33,455 bases of DNA from Caballeronia catudaia (GTDB taxonomy: Bacteria > Pseudomonadota > Gammaproteobacteria > Burkholderiales > Burkholderiaceae), in assembly GCF_001544755.2 (NCBI RefSeq), contig NZ_FCOF02000058.1, positions 1 to 33,455 on the forward strand. The letters are read 5' to 3'. Under the pieces are notes generated by a model. It saw only the letters and a program-made list of their open reading frames with translations. It searched no databases and had not been told where the DNA came from. Below are positions 18,047 to 25,399 of this stretch, piece by piece (position 1 is the first letter of the stretch; each line of letters begins with the position of its first letter). The position numbers and the translations under genes were made by a program.

Positions 18047-18239
18047 ATGCCTAAGAAAGATTTTCCGATCAATAACGTTGATAAACTCGTGGCTAGTGGA
18101 AAGGCAATTATATCCGGCGACAGAAGCGTTATTCTATCTACGGTGCAGAGCGCAATCCGGAGTGGTCAATCCACAACATTTTATGTTTCCCGGGAGCAAG
18201 GTTTAGCTATTTTGCGCTGGTACTGGACCCCTCGGCTAA
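18047..18239 (+). pseudogene. Unknown low-GC ORF, 5' part (interrupted by IS66)
   Basis: ATG 18047 follows GAGGGGTGTC. The first 64 codons (MPKKDFPINNVDKLVASGKA..., ending ILRWYWTPRL) run to the IS66 target site. Joined to the 3' part at 24738, with one copy of the target duplication removed, the frame continues uninterrupted to TAA 24947-24949, giving 134 residues. Base composition is clearly lower in GC than the surroundings, which suggests recent acquisition. No family is recognised. As it stands, translation would run 8 codons into the IS66 end and stop at 18265. Confidence 0.75.
18232..18239 (+). repeat. IS66 target site duplication, left copy
   Basis: TCGGCTAA occurs immediately before the left terminal repeat of the IS66 element and again immediately after the right one (24730-24737). 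Eight bases is the normal duplication length for IS66. Confidence 0.9.
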
Positions 18240-18265
18240 GTATCCGTCAACGCATCCCGTGTTGA
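18240..18265. repeat. IS66 left terminal inverted repeat
   Basis: 26 bases starting GTATCCGTCA; 23 of 26 match the right end in inverted orientation. Confidence 0.88.
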
Positions 18266-18276
18266 CAGGAGTTCAA

Positions 18277-18765
18277 TCAGATATCGAGGATTTTCCGCAG
18301 TAGACCGTACGAGACGCGCCAGTGTCCTTCGGAATCTGTCACGGCGATGGACGCCGTTTTCGCATTGAGTCTGACGACGGTGCCAACACGCTCGTTCAGA
18401 TGCTTGTCGGTGAATCCCACGGTGTCGCCGATGAAGAACTCTTCGGGGCGCTGGCGAGGTGGCGGCGCTTCCTTCTGAGTTGGGGCTGCGGTGGCATCGA
18501 GGAGAATCGCCGCATACAACACTGCCCATCGGCGGCGAGTCACGTTGTCCTGTACGACCGCTTGCGTATGTCGCAGCTCGGTGACAGTGCCTTCCAAAGG
18601 CGGTCCCAACGGATTGTCACCGATGTATCTGACGGTCATCCCAATGTGCAGTCGTTGACGGACTTCGAGAATGCGTCGGGGGTCATCGAGCATTTTGCCG
18701 ATGGTCAGATATAGGCGATACAACTCGGCGCTGGGCGCCTGCCGAAGGGAGTCCAAGATGTCCAT
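18277..18765 (-). CDS. IS66 passenger gene, protein with two SH3/KOW-like modules
   Basis: The 162-residue protein lies downstream of tnpC, between its stop and the IS end, so it travels with the element. A helical N-terminus (MDILDSLRQAPSAELYRLY) leads into two similar segments. The first starts IGMTVRYIGDN and has EGTVTELRHTQAVVQD. The second starts IGDTVGFTDKHLNERVGTVV and has RLNAKTASIAVTD, ending WRVSYGLLRKILDI. Both have the Gly-x-x-Val plus GxV spacing of small SH3-like/KOW barrels, which often bind RNA or proteins. It is not TnpA, TnpB or TnpC. The start ATG 18765 is only 15 bases after tnpC. Its function is unknown; a regulatory or targeting role in transposition is speculation. Confidence 0.7.
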   Translation of the reverse strand: MDILDSLRQAPSAELYRLYLTIGKMLDDPRRILEVRQRLHIGMTVRYIGDNPLGPPLEGTVTELRHTQAVVQDNVTRRRWAVLYAAILLDATAAPTQKEAPPPRQRPEEFFIGDTVGFTDKHLNERVGTVVRLNAKTASIAVTDSEGHWRVSYGLLRKILDI

Positions 18766-18779
18766 GAATGTCGGGGTAG

Positions 18780-18963
18780 TTAGTGGCCAAGCGGCAGCAG
18801 TTCATGCACGCGATTGACGGGATACGACGGCAACTTTTCCAGTGTTTCCTTCAGCCATGCATACGGTTCGAAACCGTTTAAGCGAGCCGTCCCGAGCAAT
18901 GAATACATTGTGGCCGTTGCACGAGCGCCTCGCGGCGAGCCCGCGAAGGTCCAGTTGACTCTT
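18780..18963 (-). pseudogene. tnpC: IS66 transposase TnpC, C-terminal part
   Basis: On the minus strand this encodes VNWTFAGSPRGARATATMYS and a following LLGTARLNGFEPYAWLKETL, ending LPSYPVNRVHELLPLGH and TAA. This is the well-known IS66 C-terminal block. It was separated from the main part of tnpC at 22480-23825 by the RIT element. Removing 18964-22485 rejoins the two parts in frame (1524 bases, 507 residues), with GCT CTT GGA AGA GTC AAC across the joint. Confidence 0.9.
18958..18963 (+). repeat. RIT integration core, left copy (ACTCTT)
   Basis: The six bases ACTCTT occur here and at 22480-22485 in the same orientation, bounding the inserted RIT DNA. One copy is needed to restore IS66 tnpC. 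This fits strand exchange at a short core by tyrosine recombinases. Confidence 0.65.
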
Positions 18964-18984
18964 TTAGAGAAGCATTTCGATAAA

Positions 18985-19019
18985 AGAGTTTATCGTCAGT
19001 TCGCAGTTATCGAAGGCTA
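18985..19019. repeat. RIT terminal inverted repeat, left
   Basis: Starts AGAGTTTATCGTCAGTTCGC; 34 of 35 bases match the repeat at 22450-22484 in inverted orientation. Confidence 0.92.
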
Positions 19020-19124
19020 GCCGCGTGAACAGCCGATGGTCAGTGCCGAAGTCCTGCATTTCCCGGACATCGGCATCGATTTGGACGGGTCATCTGAAGC
19101 GCTCCAACCACGAACTATCCATAA

Positions 19125-20129
19125 CTACAGGGTCTGCAGGAACCGAAGGAGATCATCTTTCGGTCGGTATCGGATAGGCGCATGCGATGGTGCTTGGAGT
19201 GCTTTCAACGCCCGCTCCTTCATCTGCAGGTCCGCTTCGACATAGTGATGGGTTGTGACGGGACTCTCGTGTCCGAGCCACAGCGCAATGATAGTATCGG
19301 GAACCCCCGATTGCAGCATGTGCATGGCAACCGAATGACGAATGAGGTGCGGAAAGATGCGACGTTGGGCAAGCTCTGGAAATTGTCGCGATGCAAGCTG
19401 GACGGCGAGCTTCAACCGATCAGTGACTCCAACGCGCGTAAGAGACGCCCCAGATCGTCCCGGGAACAGAGGTTCCTGTGAGTCACGTGGATATCGCCGT
19501 AGCCAGCGCTTGAGCTCTTTGGCGGTGTCCGGCCACAGCGGGACCGAGCGCTCCTTCCGACCCTTGCCGTGAATGCAAACCCAAGATGTCGGTCCGAGGA
19601 TGAGGTCGCAGACGCGCATGCCAATGAGTTCCGAAACACGGGCGCCCGTGTTGTAGAGAGTTGCTAGCATGATGCGATCTCGCTGCCCGGTCCATGTTCC
19701 AGGATCCGGAGCCGCGAGGATCGCTTCGATATGCTCGCGGGACAAAAAACCCAATAGTGGGCGCTCAAACCGCTTCATGGGGATTGCCAGTACCGACTGC
19801 GCTATCGCCATTGCTGACGGTTCCTCGAACGACACGAATTCCATGAACGACCGAATGGCGGCAAACCTCGCATTTCGGCTACGGGTTGAATTGTGTCGAT
19901 CCTCTTCAAGGTGTCGGAGAAAGTCGAGGACGAGTGACCCGTTGAGGTCTTCGATCGTGATATCGCTGGGCCGCTTATGCAAGCGTTGATTGGCAAAGGT
20001 CAGTAGCAACCGGAAGCTGTCGCGATAAGCCGTGACAGTGCAGGGGCTCGCATGTCGCTGTTGCAACAAGCGCTGCATAAAGAATTTCTGCACGAGGACG
20101 GCAAAGGGTTGGGTTACGGATTGGCTCAC
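19125..20129 (-). CDS. RIT tyrosine recombinase, third of trio
   Basis: The 334-residue tyrosine recombinase has an N-terminal SAM-like core-binding domain (about 8-105) and a catalytic domain (about 125-310). Catalytic residues: Arg164 in TGARVSEL, Lys189 in HGKGRKER, His261 and Arg264 in HLIRHS, His287 in WLGHES and the nucleophile Tyr296. The start is GTG 20129, whose GTGA overlaps the stop of the preceding recombinase; GGAGGTG lies just upstream. It would act with the other two in cutting and joining the element ends. All catalytic positions are present. Confidence 0.92.
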   Translation of the reverse strand: MSQSVTQPFAVLVQKFFMQRLLQQRHASPCTVTAYRDSFRLLLTFANQRLHKRPSDITIEDLNGSLVLDFLRHLEEDRHNSTRSRNARFAAIRSFMEFVSFEEPSAMAIAQSVLAIPMKRFERPLLGFLSREHIEAILAAPDPGTWTGQRDRIMLATLYNTGARVSELIGMRVCDLILGPTSWVCIHGKGRKERSVPLWPDTAKELKRWLRRYPRDSQEPLFPGRSGASLTRVGVTDRLKLAVQLASRQFPELAQRRIFPHLIRHSVAMHMLQSGVPDTIIALWLGHESPVTTHHYVEADLQMKERALKALQAPSHAPIRYRPKDDLLRFLQTL

Positions 20130-21070
20130 GATGCACCTCCATGAAAGCGTGCGAATTGCCGGGCAGCAATCGCCAGAAGTTCGGGCGTTGCCGTTTCATA
20201 CCAGTACGTGTCCGTGATCTTGACGTGTCCAAGGTAAGTCGACAAAGCTAGAATGTTGCGATCTAGGGTCATGCCGCGTGCAAGCCACTCCTGCAAGCGA
20301 TGGCAGACGAACGAGTGGCGGAGATCCCTTAGTCGCGGAGCGGGATGATCCCCTCGAGTACGCCACTTCAAGGTCGTACGCAGTAGTCTGAAAGCACGCT
20401 GGATGCTTCGTGTCGATGCAGGCCGACCGTAATCGAACATGAAGAATGCGTCGGTGTTACCCGCGAAGGGATCGAGGTCACGCTTCCTCACGTAGCTGCG
20501 CAACACTCTTCCGACGGTGCGATGTATTGGCACCCAACGCGACTTGCCAAATTTTGCATTTCGGATGTGTAGCCGCTGTTGCTCGAGATCGACATCAGAA
20601 CGGGTGAGTCGCGTCGCTTCCGAGACGCGCAGGCCCGTTGCCGCCATCAATCCAAAGATCGTCTTACAGGTCAACGCACGCAGGCCACCGGAAGGATATA
20701 GGCGATCGCAGGCTGCCAACAGGTCAAGGACCTCATCGTCAGTAAAAACATGCGGCGCCAGACGTCGATGGGCATGGCCAAACAGGCACCGGGGCGGAAT
20801 CTCGGTTGCGGCATCGAACTGGCGACAATAGGAAGCAAAGGGGCGAAGCACCTCGATCCGGCGTGCAGCCGTCAGCGCTCGGCCACTGTGGGAATCACTG
20901 GCCCACTGAATCGCAAGTCGTACCGTCAGCGGTCCAGAGTGGCCGAGCTGCTCGGCGAAGCGTGCAAACTGCCGGAGTTGCGTGCCCTCAGTTTCAAGCC
21001 GAAACCCTGCACGTCGGCGAAGGGCCAGGTAATCGTCAATCCAGGTCGAAAATGGAGTGTGAGAGTTCAC
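20126..21070 (-). CDS. RIT tyrosine recombinase, middle of trio
   Basis: The 314-residue tyrosine recombinase begins at GTG 21070, chosen because GTGA overlaps the upstream recombinase stop and AGGGAGG precedes it; an alternative ATG at 21088 gives six more residues. Core-binding domain about 5-95, catalytic domain about 108-305. Arg148 in TGLRVSEA, Lys in AKFGKSRW (173 or 176), RDLRHSF with Arg251, His282 in LGHVKI and Tyr291 are visible. The first position of the usual HxxR motif is Arg248 rather than His, a departure from the canonical set. It is coupled to both neighbours. Confidence 0.9.
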   Translation of the reverse strand: MNSHTPFSTWIDDYLALRRRAGFRLETEGTQLRQFARFAEQLGHSGPLTVRLAIQWASDSHSGRALTAARRIEVLRPFASYCRQFDAATEIPPRCLFGHAHRRLAPHVFTDDEVLDLLAACDRLYPSGGLRALTCKTIFGLMAATGLRVSEATRLTRSDVDLEQQRLHIRNAKFGKSRWVPIHRTVGRVLRSYVRKRDLDPFAGNTDAFFMFDYGRPASTRSIQRAFRLLRTTLKWRTRGDHPAPRLRDLRHSFVCHRLQEWLARGMTLDRNILALSTYLGHVKITDTYWYETATPELLAIAARQFARFHGGAS

Positions 21071-22326
21071 GGGCGCCTCCCTGGCCATGAAAGAGCGACC
21101 CGCCGAAGCGCGAGCAAATCGACTTTCGCGTAAATCGTGGTCGTGTCGAGGCTGCGGTGTCGCAACAGGTCTGCGATCTCTTTGAACGGTGCACCGCGCT
21201 GTACCATCCGGCATGCTATGGTGCGCCGAAATATGTGCGTGCCGCGCACACGCTGCTGCAGACCACATCGATCTGCAGCGTGGCGAACTGCGCTTCGGAC
21301 CAGGTCCACGCTAGCCGCTGCATTGAGCGGTGGCCGATGGCGAACGAATACCTCGCGCCTTGTTGTTTGTGGGCGCCCGTATCTTAGATACGTTGCAATC
21401 GCCTGGCCGGTCAATCGTGGTAGCGGCACGACGTCGGTCCGCCTCCCCTTGCCGCGAACCCTCATTACTCCGGCGCGCCAGTCGATGTCATCCAGGCGCA
21501 GGTGCGCGACCTCAGCACGTCGCAAGCCAAGGTCCAAGAGGCAGCGCGTAATTGCGAAGTCGCGCATGCCTGTAGCGCTATCGCGATTAAATGCATTGAG
21601 CAGTTGCCTGATCTCGGCAGGCGTGAGAAAGTTGGGCAGTCCAGCTAGGCGCCAAAGAGCGACCCGTGGCAGTGCCGCGATGAGTGATGTTGTGGATGTT
21701 CCGCAGCTAGCCTTGAACCGGAAATAGCTACGCAGCGAGAGGACTACGCTGTTGACCGAACCCGGTCCGAGTCCAGTCGTGCGACGCATCACGAAACGAA
21801 CGACATCCGCAGATACGAGCGTCGAAACGCGAACCGTGCTCGTGCCGAATCGATCAACAAGAAACTGACGGACATCTCGCAACCGAACAGTACAGGTGCT
21901 ATTTGCAAGGCCACGGACTTCTATGAGATGACGCTCAAAACCCGCCAGTTCTGCTGCAATCGACGTGGAAACACTTGGGACGGGTTTAGTTTGAGCGTTG
22001 CCGAGCATGGCAAAAAAGTGCTTCAGGGCAGCGCGAGCGTCGACTTCCGTGCGACAGCATTGACGGGCGCATCGGCAATGAGGCAGATGAACATGAAGAA
22101 ATTGGTTGACTTGCGACTCGCTGAGATCGCAAAGAGCAACATCCCGTTGTGAGACCCAGTGAACAAAGTGCGCGACGCTCCTGAAGTAGCGCTCAACTGT
22201 GTCCCGTGCATAACCTCGTTCAGCCAGATATCGGACGTACCTGTCGGCTTCCACTTCCACTTCAGCTCTGGCGAACCATCGTTGGGCAAGAATATTCCCC
22301 GGTTTGAGTCGTGAGGACATGGGCAT
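21067..22326 (-). CDS. RIT tyrosine recombinase, first of trio
   Basis: The 419-residue recombinase is the largest of the three. It has a long N-terminal region (1-215) with two segments rich in helices and a Cys/His cluster (HLPHCRCARQCC near 80-91), then the catalytic domain. Catalytic residues: Arg269 in LGLRRAEV, Lys293 in RGKGRRTD, His364 and Arg367 in THIFRRT, His390 in LLRHRSL and nucleophile Tyr399. ATG 22326 follows AGGAGAG. A promoter for the whole trio should lie in 22327-22449, between this start and the terminal repeat. Its stop overlaps the next start. Confidence 0.92.
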   Translation of the reverse strand: MPMSSRLKPGNILAQRWFARAEVEVEADRYVRYLAERGYARDTVERYFRSVAHFVHWVSQRDVALCDLSESQVNQFLHVHLPHCRCARQCCRTEVDARAALKHFFAMLGNAQTKPVPSVSTSIAAELAGFERHLIEVRGLANSTCTVRLRDVRQFLVDRFGTSTVRVSTLVSADVVRFVMRRTTGLGPGSVNSVVLSLRSYFRFKASCGTSTTSLIAALPRVALWRLAGLPNFLTPAEIRQLLNAFNRDSATGMRDFAITRCLLDLGLRRAEVAHLRLDDIDWRAGVMRVRGKGRRTDVVPLPRLTGQAIATYLRYGRPQTTRREVFVRHRPPLNAAASVDLVRSAVRHAADRCGLQQRVRGTHIFRRTIACRMVQRGAPFKEIADLLRHRSLDTTTIYAKVDLLALRRVALSWPGRRP

Positions 22327-22449
22327 GGCAACTCTCCTCGCAATAACGAAACTGCACGAGGAAAGTACTGCAAATTATGGAAGGTCGCCGAACGAGGGGG
22401 CAGAGCCGGGACGTCGCGCGCTCAGGTGCTATATTCGCGATCTTACGCT

Positions 22450-22484
22450 TAGCCTTCGATAACTGCGAACCGACGATAAACTCT
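22450..22484. repeat. RIT terminal inverted repeat, right
   Basis: Starts TAGCCTTCGATAACTGCGAA on the plus strand; the single mismatch with the left copy is C for T in its middle. Confidence 0.92.
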
Positions 22485-22485
22485 T
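22480..22485 (+). repeat. RIT integration core, right copy (ACTCTT)
   Basis: Matches 18958-18963; overlaps the end of the right inverted repeat and belongs to IS66 tnpC before insertion. Confidence 0.6.
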
Positions 22486-23825
22486 CCAAGAGCAATCGGC
22501 CGGATTTGCCGTTCCAACGCGTTGTTGTCCGGTAACAGAACTCCGCTCTCTGTGTAGCGAATCAGCGCTTGCCAATGACGCAACGCGTAGCCAAACGCTT
22601 TGGCGAGGGGTGCCTGAGTCGGCAAGCCAATGACGTTGCCTTCCAGCCATTGCCGGAACTTTGCAAGTACCGGTAAGGCCTCAGCTTGCCGCGCCGCATA
22701 TTTGAGGTCGGGTGTCTTATGGTTGATTCGCGACTCTATTGCGTATAGCTGGGCGATCCACTGCAGCGCCTGTGCAGCGAGCCCCGGCCTGCTTTGGGTC
22801 TTGGCGATTTCAAAGAACCGACGACGGCAATGCGCCCAACAACCCACCGCGATGATGTCGCCGGTCTCATAAAGGGCCTCGTGCCCGCTGTATGCGTCGG
22901 CCTGCAAGTAGCCCTTGTAAGTTCGTAGGTAACCCTGGGGATGCGAGCCCGCGCGCGATTCAGCGAACTGGAACACGACCGCCGGAGGGTGATCGACCCA
23001 GACACCGTTCTCCTCGCGTTGGCCCGCACCCAAATAGCCCCATAATCGCGCAGTGCGGGTGGTCTTACGGCCCTTCTCAAGCAAAGGCAGTGTCGTGTCG
23101 TCGACATGCATGCGAGGCGCCTGCAACTGGTGCGCACGCAGCGGAGGCATAAGCACGCCAAGCAATTCTGCTGCGGCTAACTTCCATTCGCACAGCGTGG
23201 CTCGCGGCAGGTGAATTCCACGGCGCGCATAGCGCATCTCTTGCCGATTCAATGGCAGATGATCAACGTAGGTGTTGACCAGGATGTTCGCGAGCAGACT
23301 CGCGCTCGCATTGCTCTTGGGCAGCGGCGAGGGCTGAGCGCTCGCCGTCACGATGGTCGACTCGCCATCCTTCTTCGCTGCATACTTGAAGCGGATGTGT
23401 TCGATGACCGTGAGCCTTGACGGCTCGTAATGCAGCGTCTCGCTACGCTCTTCGCCGATGCGCTCAAGCGCGTCGAATGCGGCCTTCTGTTCGTCGCTCA
23501 GGTCATATTCGATGCGCGTGCGTGGCAAGTCCTTTGGCAACGCGGGGCGTCCTTTCCGGGTGTGCCCTGTGACTTGAACCTTCGCGGGCTCGGGAGGAAC
23601 GGGAATATCTGTGGCGGCGTCGAACAGCTCGGCCTGACCCGCCAGGCGCTCGGAACTCGCGCCGAAGCGAGCGCGATTGAGCTGCGCGATCTGATGCTGA
23701 AGGCTCTCCAGTTGCTCCCACAACACGCACGCGAGCCGATTCTGTTCGAGTGCAAAGGCTTGCAGGGCCTCGAGCTCCAGTGGCAGATCCCCGGCAGTGA
23801 CGGCGGCGGGCAGCATGTCAACCAT
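22480..23825 (-). pseudogene. tnpC: IS66 transposase TnpC, N-terminal and catalytic part
   Basis: About 448 residues of the IS66 DDE transposase remain: a leucine-zipper-like N-terminus (ELEALQAFALEQNRLACVLW), the HTH/zinc-binding region, and the catalytic core with HVDDT (first Asp), YLQADAYSGHEALY (second Asp) and LPDNNALERQIRPIALGR (Glu). At ALGR the frame enters the RIT inverted repeat and stops at 22449 after ten foreign residues. ATG 23825 is taken as the start; a TTG at 23834 is possible. It is rejoined in frame to 18780-18957 when the RIT element is removed. The DDE triad is intact but the C-terminal domain is lost. Confidence 0.9.
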
Positions 23826-23888
23826 GATGCCCAACTCGCGCGACGTTTACAAGCTTCGGTGAGCGCTGTGCGCGATTCAGGGCAGCGT

Positions 23889-24236
23889 TTAAGCCACGCG
23901 CGTCACCGCGACGGCGCGATGAGGCTCGCGCGCCGGAATCTCAATACCTTCGAGCCACGCATTGAGTTCCGCAAGCGTGAAGCCGCGTTGTGCGAGCGAG
24001 GCCGGTGATGGGAAATGTCCGTGTTCAAGTCGTTTGTACCAAAGCGCGAATCCGGTACGGTCCCAATAGAGGCACTTCACCTTCGTGCGGTCACGCCCGA
24101 CGAACACGAACAAGTTGCCCGAAGCCGGCTTCTGCGCAAGCAGCGGTTCGACCAGATACGACAGAGTGTCGATCGACTTGCGCATGTCGACCGGCTCGCG
24201 GCAGATGTAGGCTCGAACATCAGCGGCGATCAGCAC
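23889..24236 (-). CDS. tnpB: IS66 accessory protein TnpB
   Basis: The 115-residue IS66 Orf2 (TnpB) protein is recognised by YICREPVDMRKSIDTLSYLV, then NLFVFVGRDRTKVKCLYWDR and GFALWYKRLEHGHF. It is required with TnpA and TnpC for IS66 transposition, though its biochemical role is unclear. The start is GTG 24236, overlapping the tnpA stop (GTGCTGA), so translation is coupled. Length is normal. It is unrelated to the IS200/IS605 RNA-guided TnpB. Confidence 0.92.
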   Translation of the reverse strand: MLIAADVRAYICREPVDMRKSIDTLSYLVEPLLAQKPASGNLFVFVGRDRTKVKCLYWDRTGFALWYKRLEHGHFPSPASLAQRGFTLAELNAWLEGIEIPAREPHRAVAVTRVA

Positions 24237-24691
24237 CGTGCACCGCCAAGCTGGCCAAGCACGAAGCGCACGATGCGCTCGGCATGCACGCCACTCATTT
24301 CGATGCGAACGCCGGCGATCGATAACGTCACGCGATCACGCGTCGACGATGATGACGTATCGGCCGACGCAGATGATGGTGTCGCCGCAGGCTCACCTTC
24401 GAGGCGAGCAATGACGAACGCGGCGTCGGCCGTCACGGCCAGCGGACTCGTTGCAGGCGTCTCGCCCGTAAACTTCTTGCGCCACAATCCAAAAGTGCTG
24501 ACGGCAAGACCCTGTTCGCGACAGAAGCGCCGAGTGCCAACGCCGCTCATCTTCCATGCGGCGACCATCTCTCGCCAGAATGCTTCGCCTTGGCGAGGGC
24601 GCCGAGCGCCCGTTCGCACGACAGCTCGCCCCATCACGTCGTCGTCCATCGCATCACTCCCATCACTACGATGGCGAAACGTTCGCATCAT
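24230..24691 (-). CDS. tnpA: IS66 accessory protein TnpA
   Basis: The 153-residue protein has the IS66 Orf1 (TnpA) helix-turn-helix region: FWREMVAAWKMSGVGTRRFC followed by REQGLAVSTFGLWRKKF. The rest is a Ser/Thr-rich linker and a C-terminal ERIVRFVLGQLGGARC. It probably binds the IS ends. Several starts are possible (24703, 24691, 24688); 24691 has AGGG a few bases upstream. The gene begins just inside the right terminal repeat, so its promoter must overlap that repeat or lie in the flanking DNA. Confidence 0.85.
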   Translation of the reverse strand: MMRTFRHRSDGSDAMDDDVMGRAVVRTGARRPRQGEAFWREMVAAWKMSGVGTRRFCREQGLAVSTFGLWRKKFTGETPATSPLAVTADAAFVIARLEGEPAATPSSASADTSSSSTRDRVTLSIAGVRIEMSGVHAERIVRFVLGQLGGARC

Positions 24692-24703
24692 GCACCCTGA
24701 CAC

Positions 24704-24729
24704 TCAAGACGGGATGCGCTGACAGATAC
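24704..24729. repeat. IS66 right terminal inverted repeat
   Basis: Reads GTATCTGTCA on the minus strand from 24729; pairs with 18240-18265. Confidence 0.88.
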
Positions 24730-24737
24730 TCGGCTAA
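24730..24737 (+). repeat. IS66 target site duplication, right copy
   Basis: TCGGCTAA, identical to 18232-18239, directly flanks the right end of the IS66 element. Confidence 0.9.
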
Positions 24738-24949
24738 TAGCAGAGACAGGTCTGAAATCGGTACCGGATAAAGAGATAGCTATGATTGAGAAAGAACTAG
24801 ATGTTAAAGTGATTGGGCAGTGCTTCTCCAATTACCTTAAGTGCCCTAACGGGCACATGTATGGCGCATACGAGTTTATAAAGCAGGGTGTCAGCGAGCA
24901 CGGACCGGAATTCGTGAAAGGTGCCGTGGAGGCTCAGGATAGTCCATAA
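24738..24949 (+). pseudogene. Unknown low-GC ORF, 3' part after the IS66 insertion
   Basis: This is the continuation of the ORF begun at 18047. It encodes IAETGLKSVPDKEIAMIEKE and then a Cys/His segment (CFSNYLKCPNGHMYGAYEF) and EHGPEFVKGAVEAQDS before TAA. The CPNGH motif looks like half of a zinc ribbon. Immediately after the stop, another frame supplies VCPEC, the matching second half, so the true gene probably ran on to 25080 and a 1-base indel near 24940-24950 created this stop. An in-frame ATG at 24782 could start an N-terminally shortened product. Confidence 0.65.
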
Positions 24950-24954
24950 TCCGC

Positions 24955-25080
24955 GTTACCCCTTCAGGTTGGGAGGTCTGTCCTGAGTGCCAGGCGATGA
25001 TAGTTAGCGGGGGGCACTACTATAGTTTGGGCGGCGGCCGATATTATTGTTGTCGCGGTAAGGCGTTGGTAGACCTATGA
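24955..25080 (+). pseudogene. Cys-rich C-terminal piece of the unknown low-GC ORF
   Basis: A 41-codon stretch (VTPSGWEVCPECQAMIVSGG, then HYYSLGGGRYYCCRGKALVDL split by a few residues) ends at TGA 25078-25080. It has no start codon of its own. VCPEC and YYCC provide four cysteines that would pair with CPNGH in the piece ending at 24949. It shares the low GC and lies only five bases past that stop in another frame, so I read it as the frameshifted end of the same gene. Confidence 0.5.
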
Positions 25081-25399
25081 CGCCATCATGCGCCTTCTAT
25101 AGAGGAAGAAGATCCGCTGTCCCGGCGGGGTCGACCTGGGGGACTGCTGATCTTACTTTGAAATCGGTGCCGATGTCCCGGTGTCGACCGCCCCACCGGT
25201 GGCATGGCGGCACTTCGATCGTGATGCTCTTTCCTGCTACGCCAAGACCTCCGTCCGTACTGGCGTAACGACTGACGGACGCAGCATCTCCGGACGACCG
25301 CTTCAGACTTGGAAGCTGCCGTCATGATTGGAGCAGATGGGGTGGCTAAGATGGGTCGGCTACGGCCGACTGGGACTCGTTCAACTCCCGCGTTGATCA
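25081..25399. other. Short region without a recognised gene
   Basis: The region lies between the low-GC ORF remnant and the nitrilase stop. GC content returns to the local average. Frames on both strands match nothing I recognise, and I see no clear terminator. Confidence 0.45.

Larger units (their letters stand above)
18964..22485 (-). mobile_element. Recombinase-in-trio (RIT) element inserted in IS66 tnpC
   Basis: Three tandem tyrosine recombinase genes on the minus strand, coupled by 4-base GTGA overlaps, are the hallmark of RIT elements. The coding block is bounded by 35-base terminal inverted repeats with a single mismatch (18985-19019 and 22450-22484). The inserted DNA is 3522 bases and includes 21 extra bases (18964-18984) outside the left repeat only. 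The element splits tnpC precisely and is bounded by a 6-base direct repeat. All three recombinases have open, full-length frames, so this copy may still be active. Confidence 0.9.
18240..24729 (-). mobile_element. IS66-family insertion sequence carrying a nested RIT element
   Basis: The ends are 26-base imperfect inverted repeats with three mismatches: the left starts GTATCCGTCAACGCATCCCG at 18240 and the right (minus strand) starts GTATCTGTCAGCGCATCCCG at 24729. The element holds, on the minus strand, tnpA, tnpB, tnpC and an extra gene. A perfect 8-bp target duplication shows a simple transposition event. Without the 3522-base nested insertion its length would be 2968 bases, normal for IS66. 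The IS is disarmed because tnpC is split, but that lesion came after its own insertion. Confidence 0.92.

Noticed and set aside
18814..19020. 68-codon plus-strand frame ending FAVIEG
   Set aside because: It is antisense to the IS66 TnpC C-terminus joined to the RIT inverted repeat; the same ending at 22449 comes from the repeat's other copy.
24230..24236. TnpB as an RNA-guided nuclease (IS200/IS605 type)
   Set aside because: This is the short IS66 TnpB; it lacks a RuvC domain and is unrelated.
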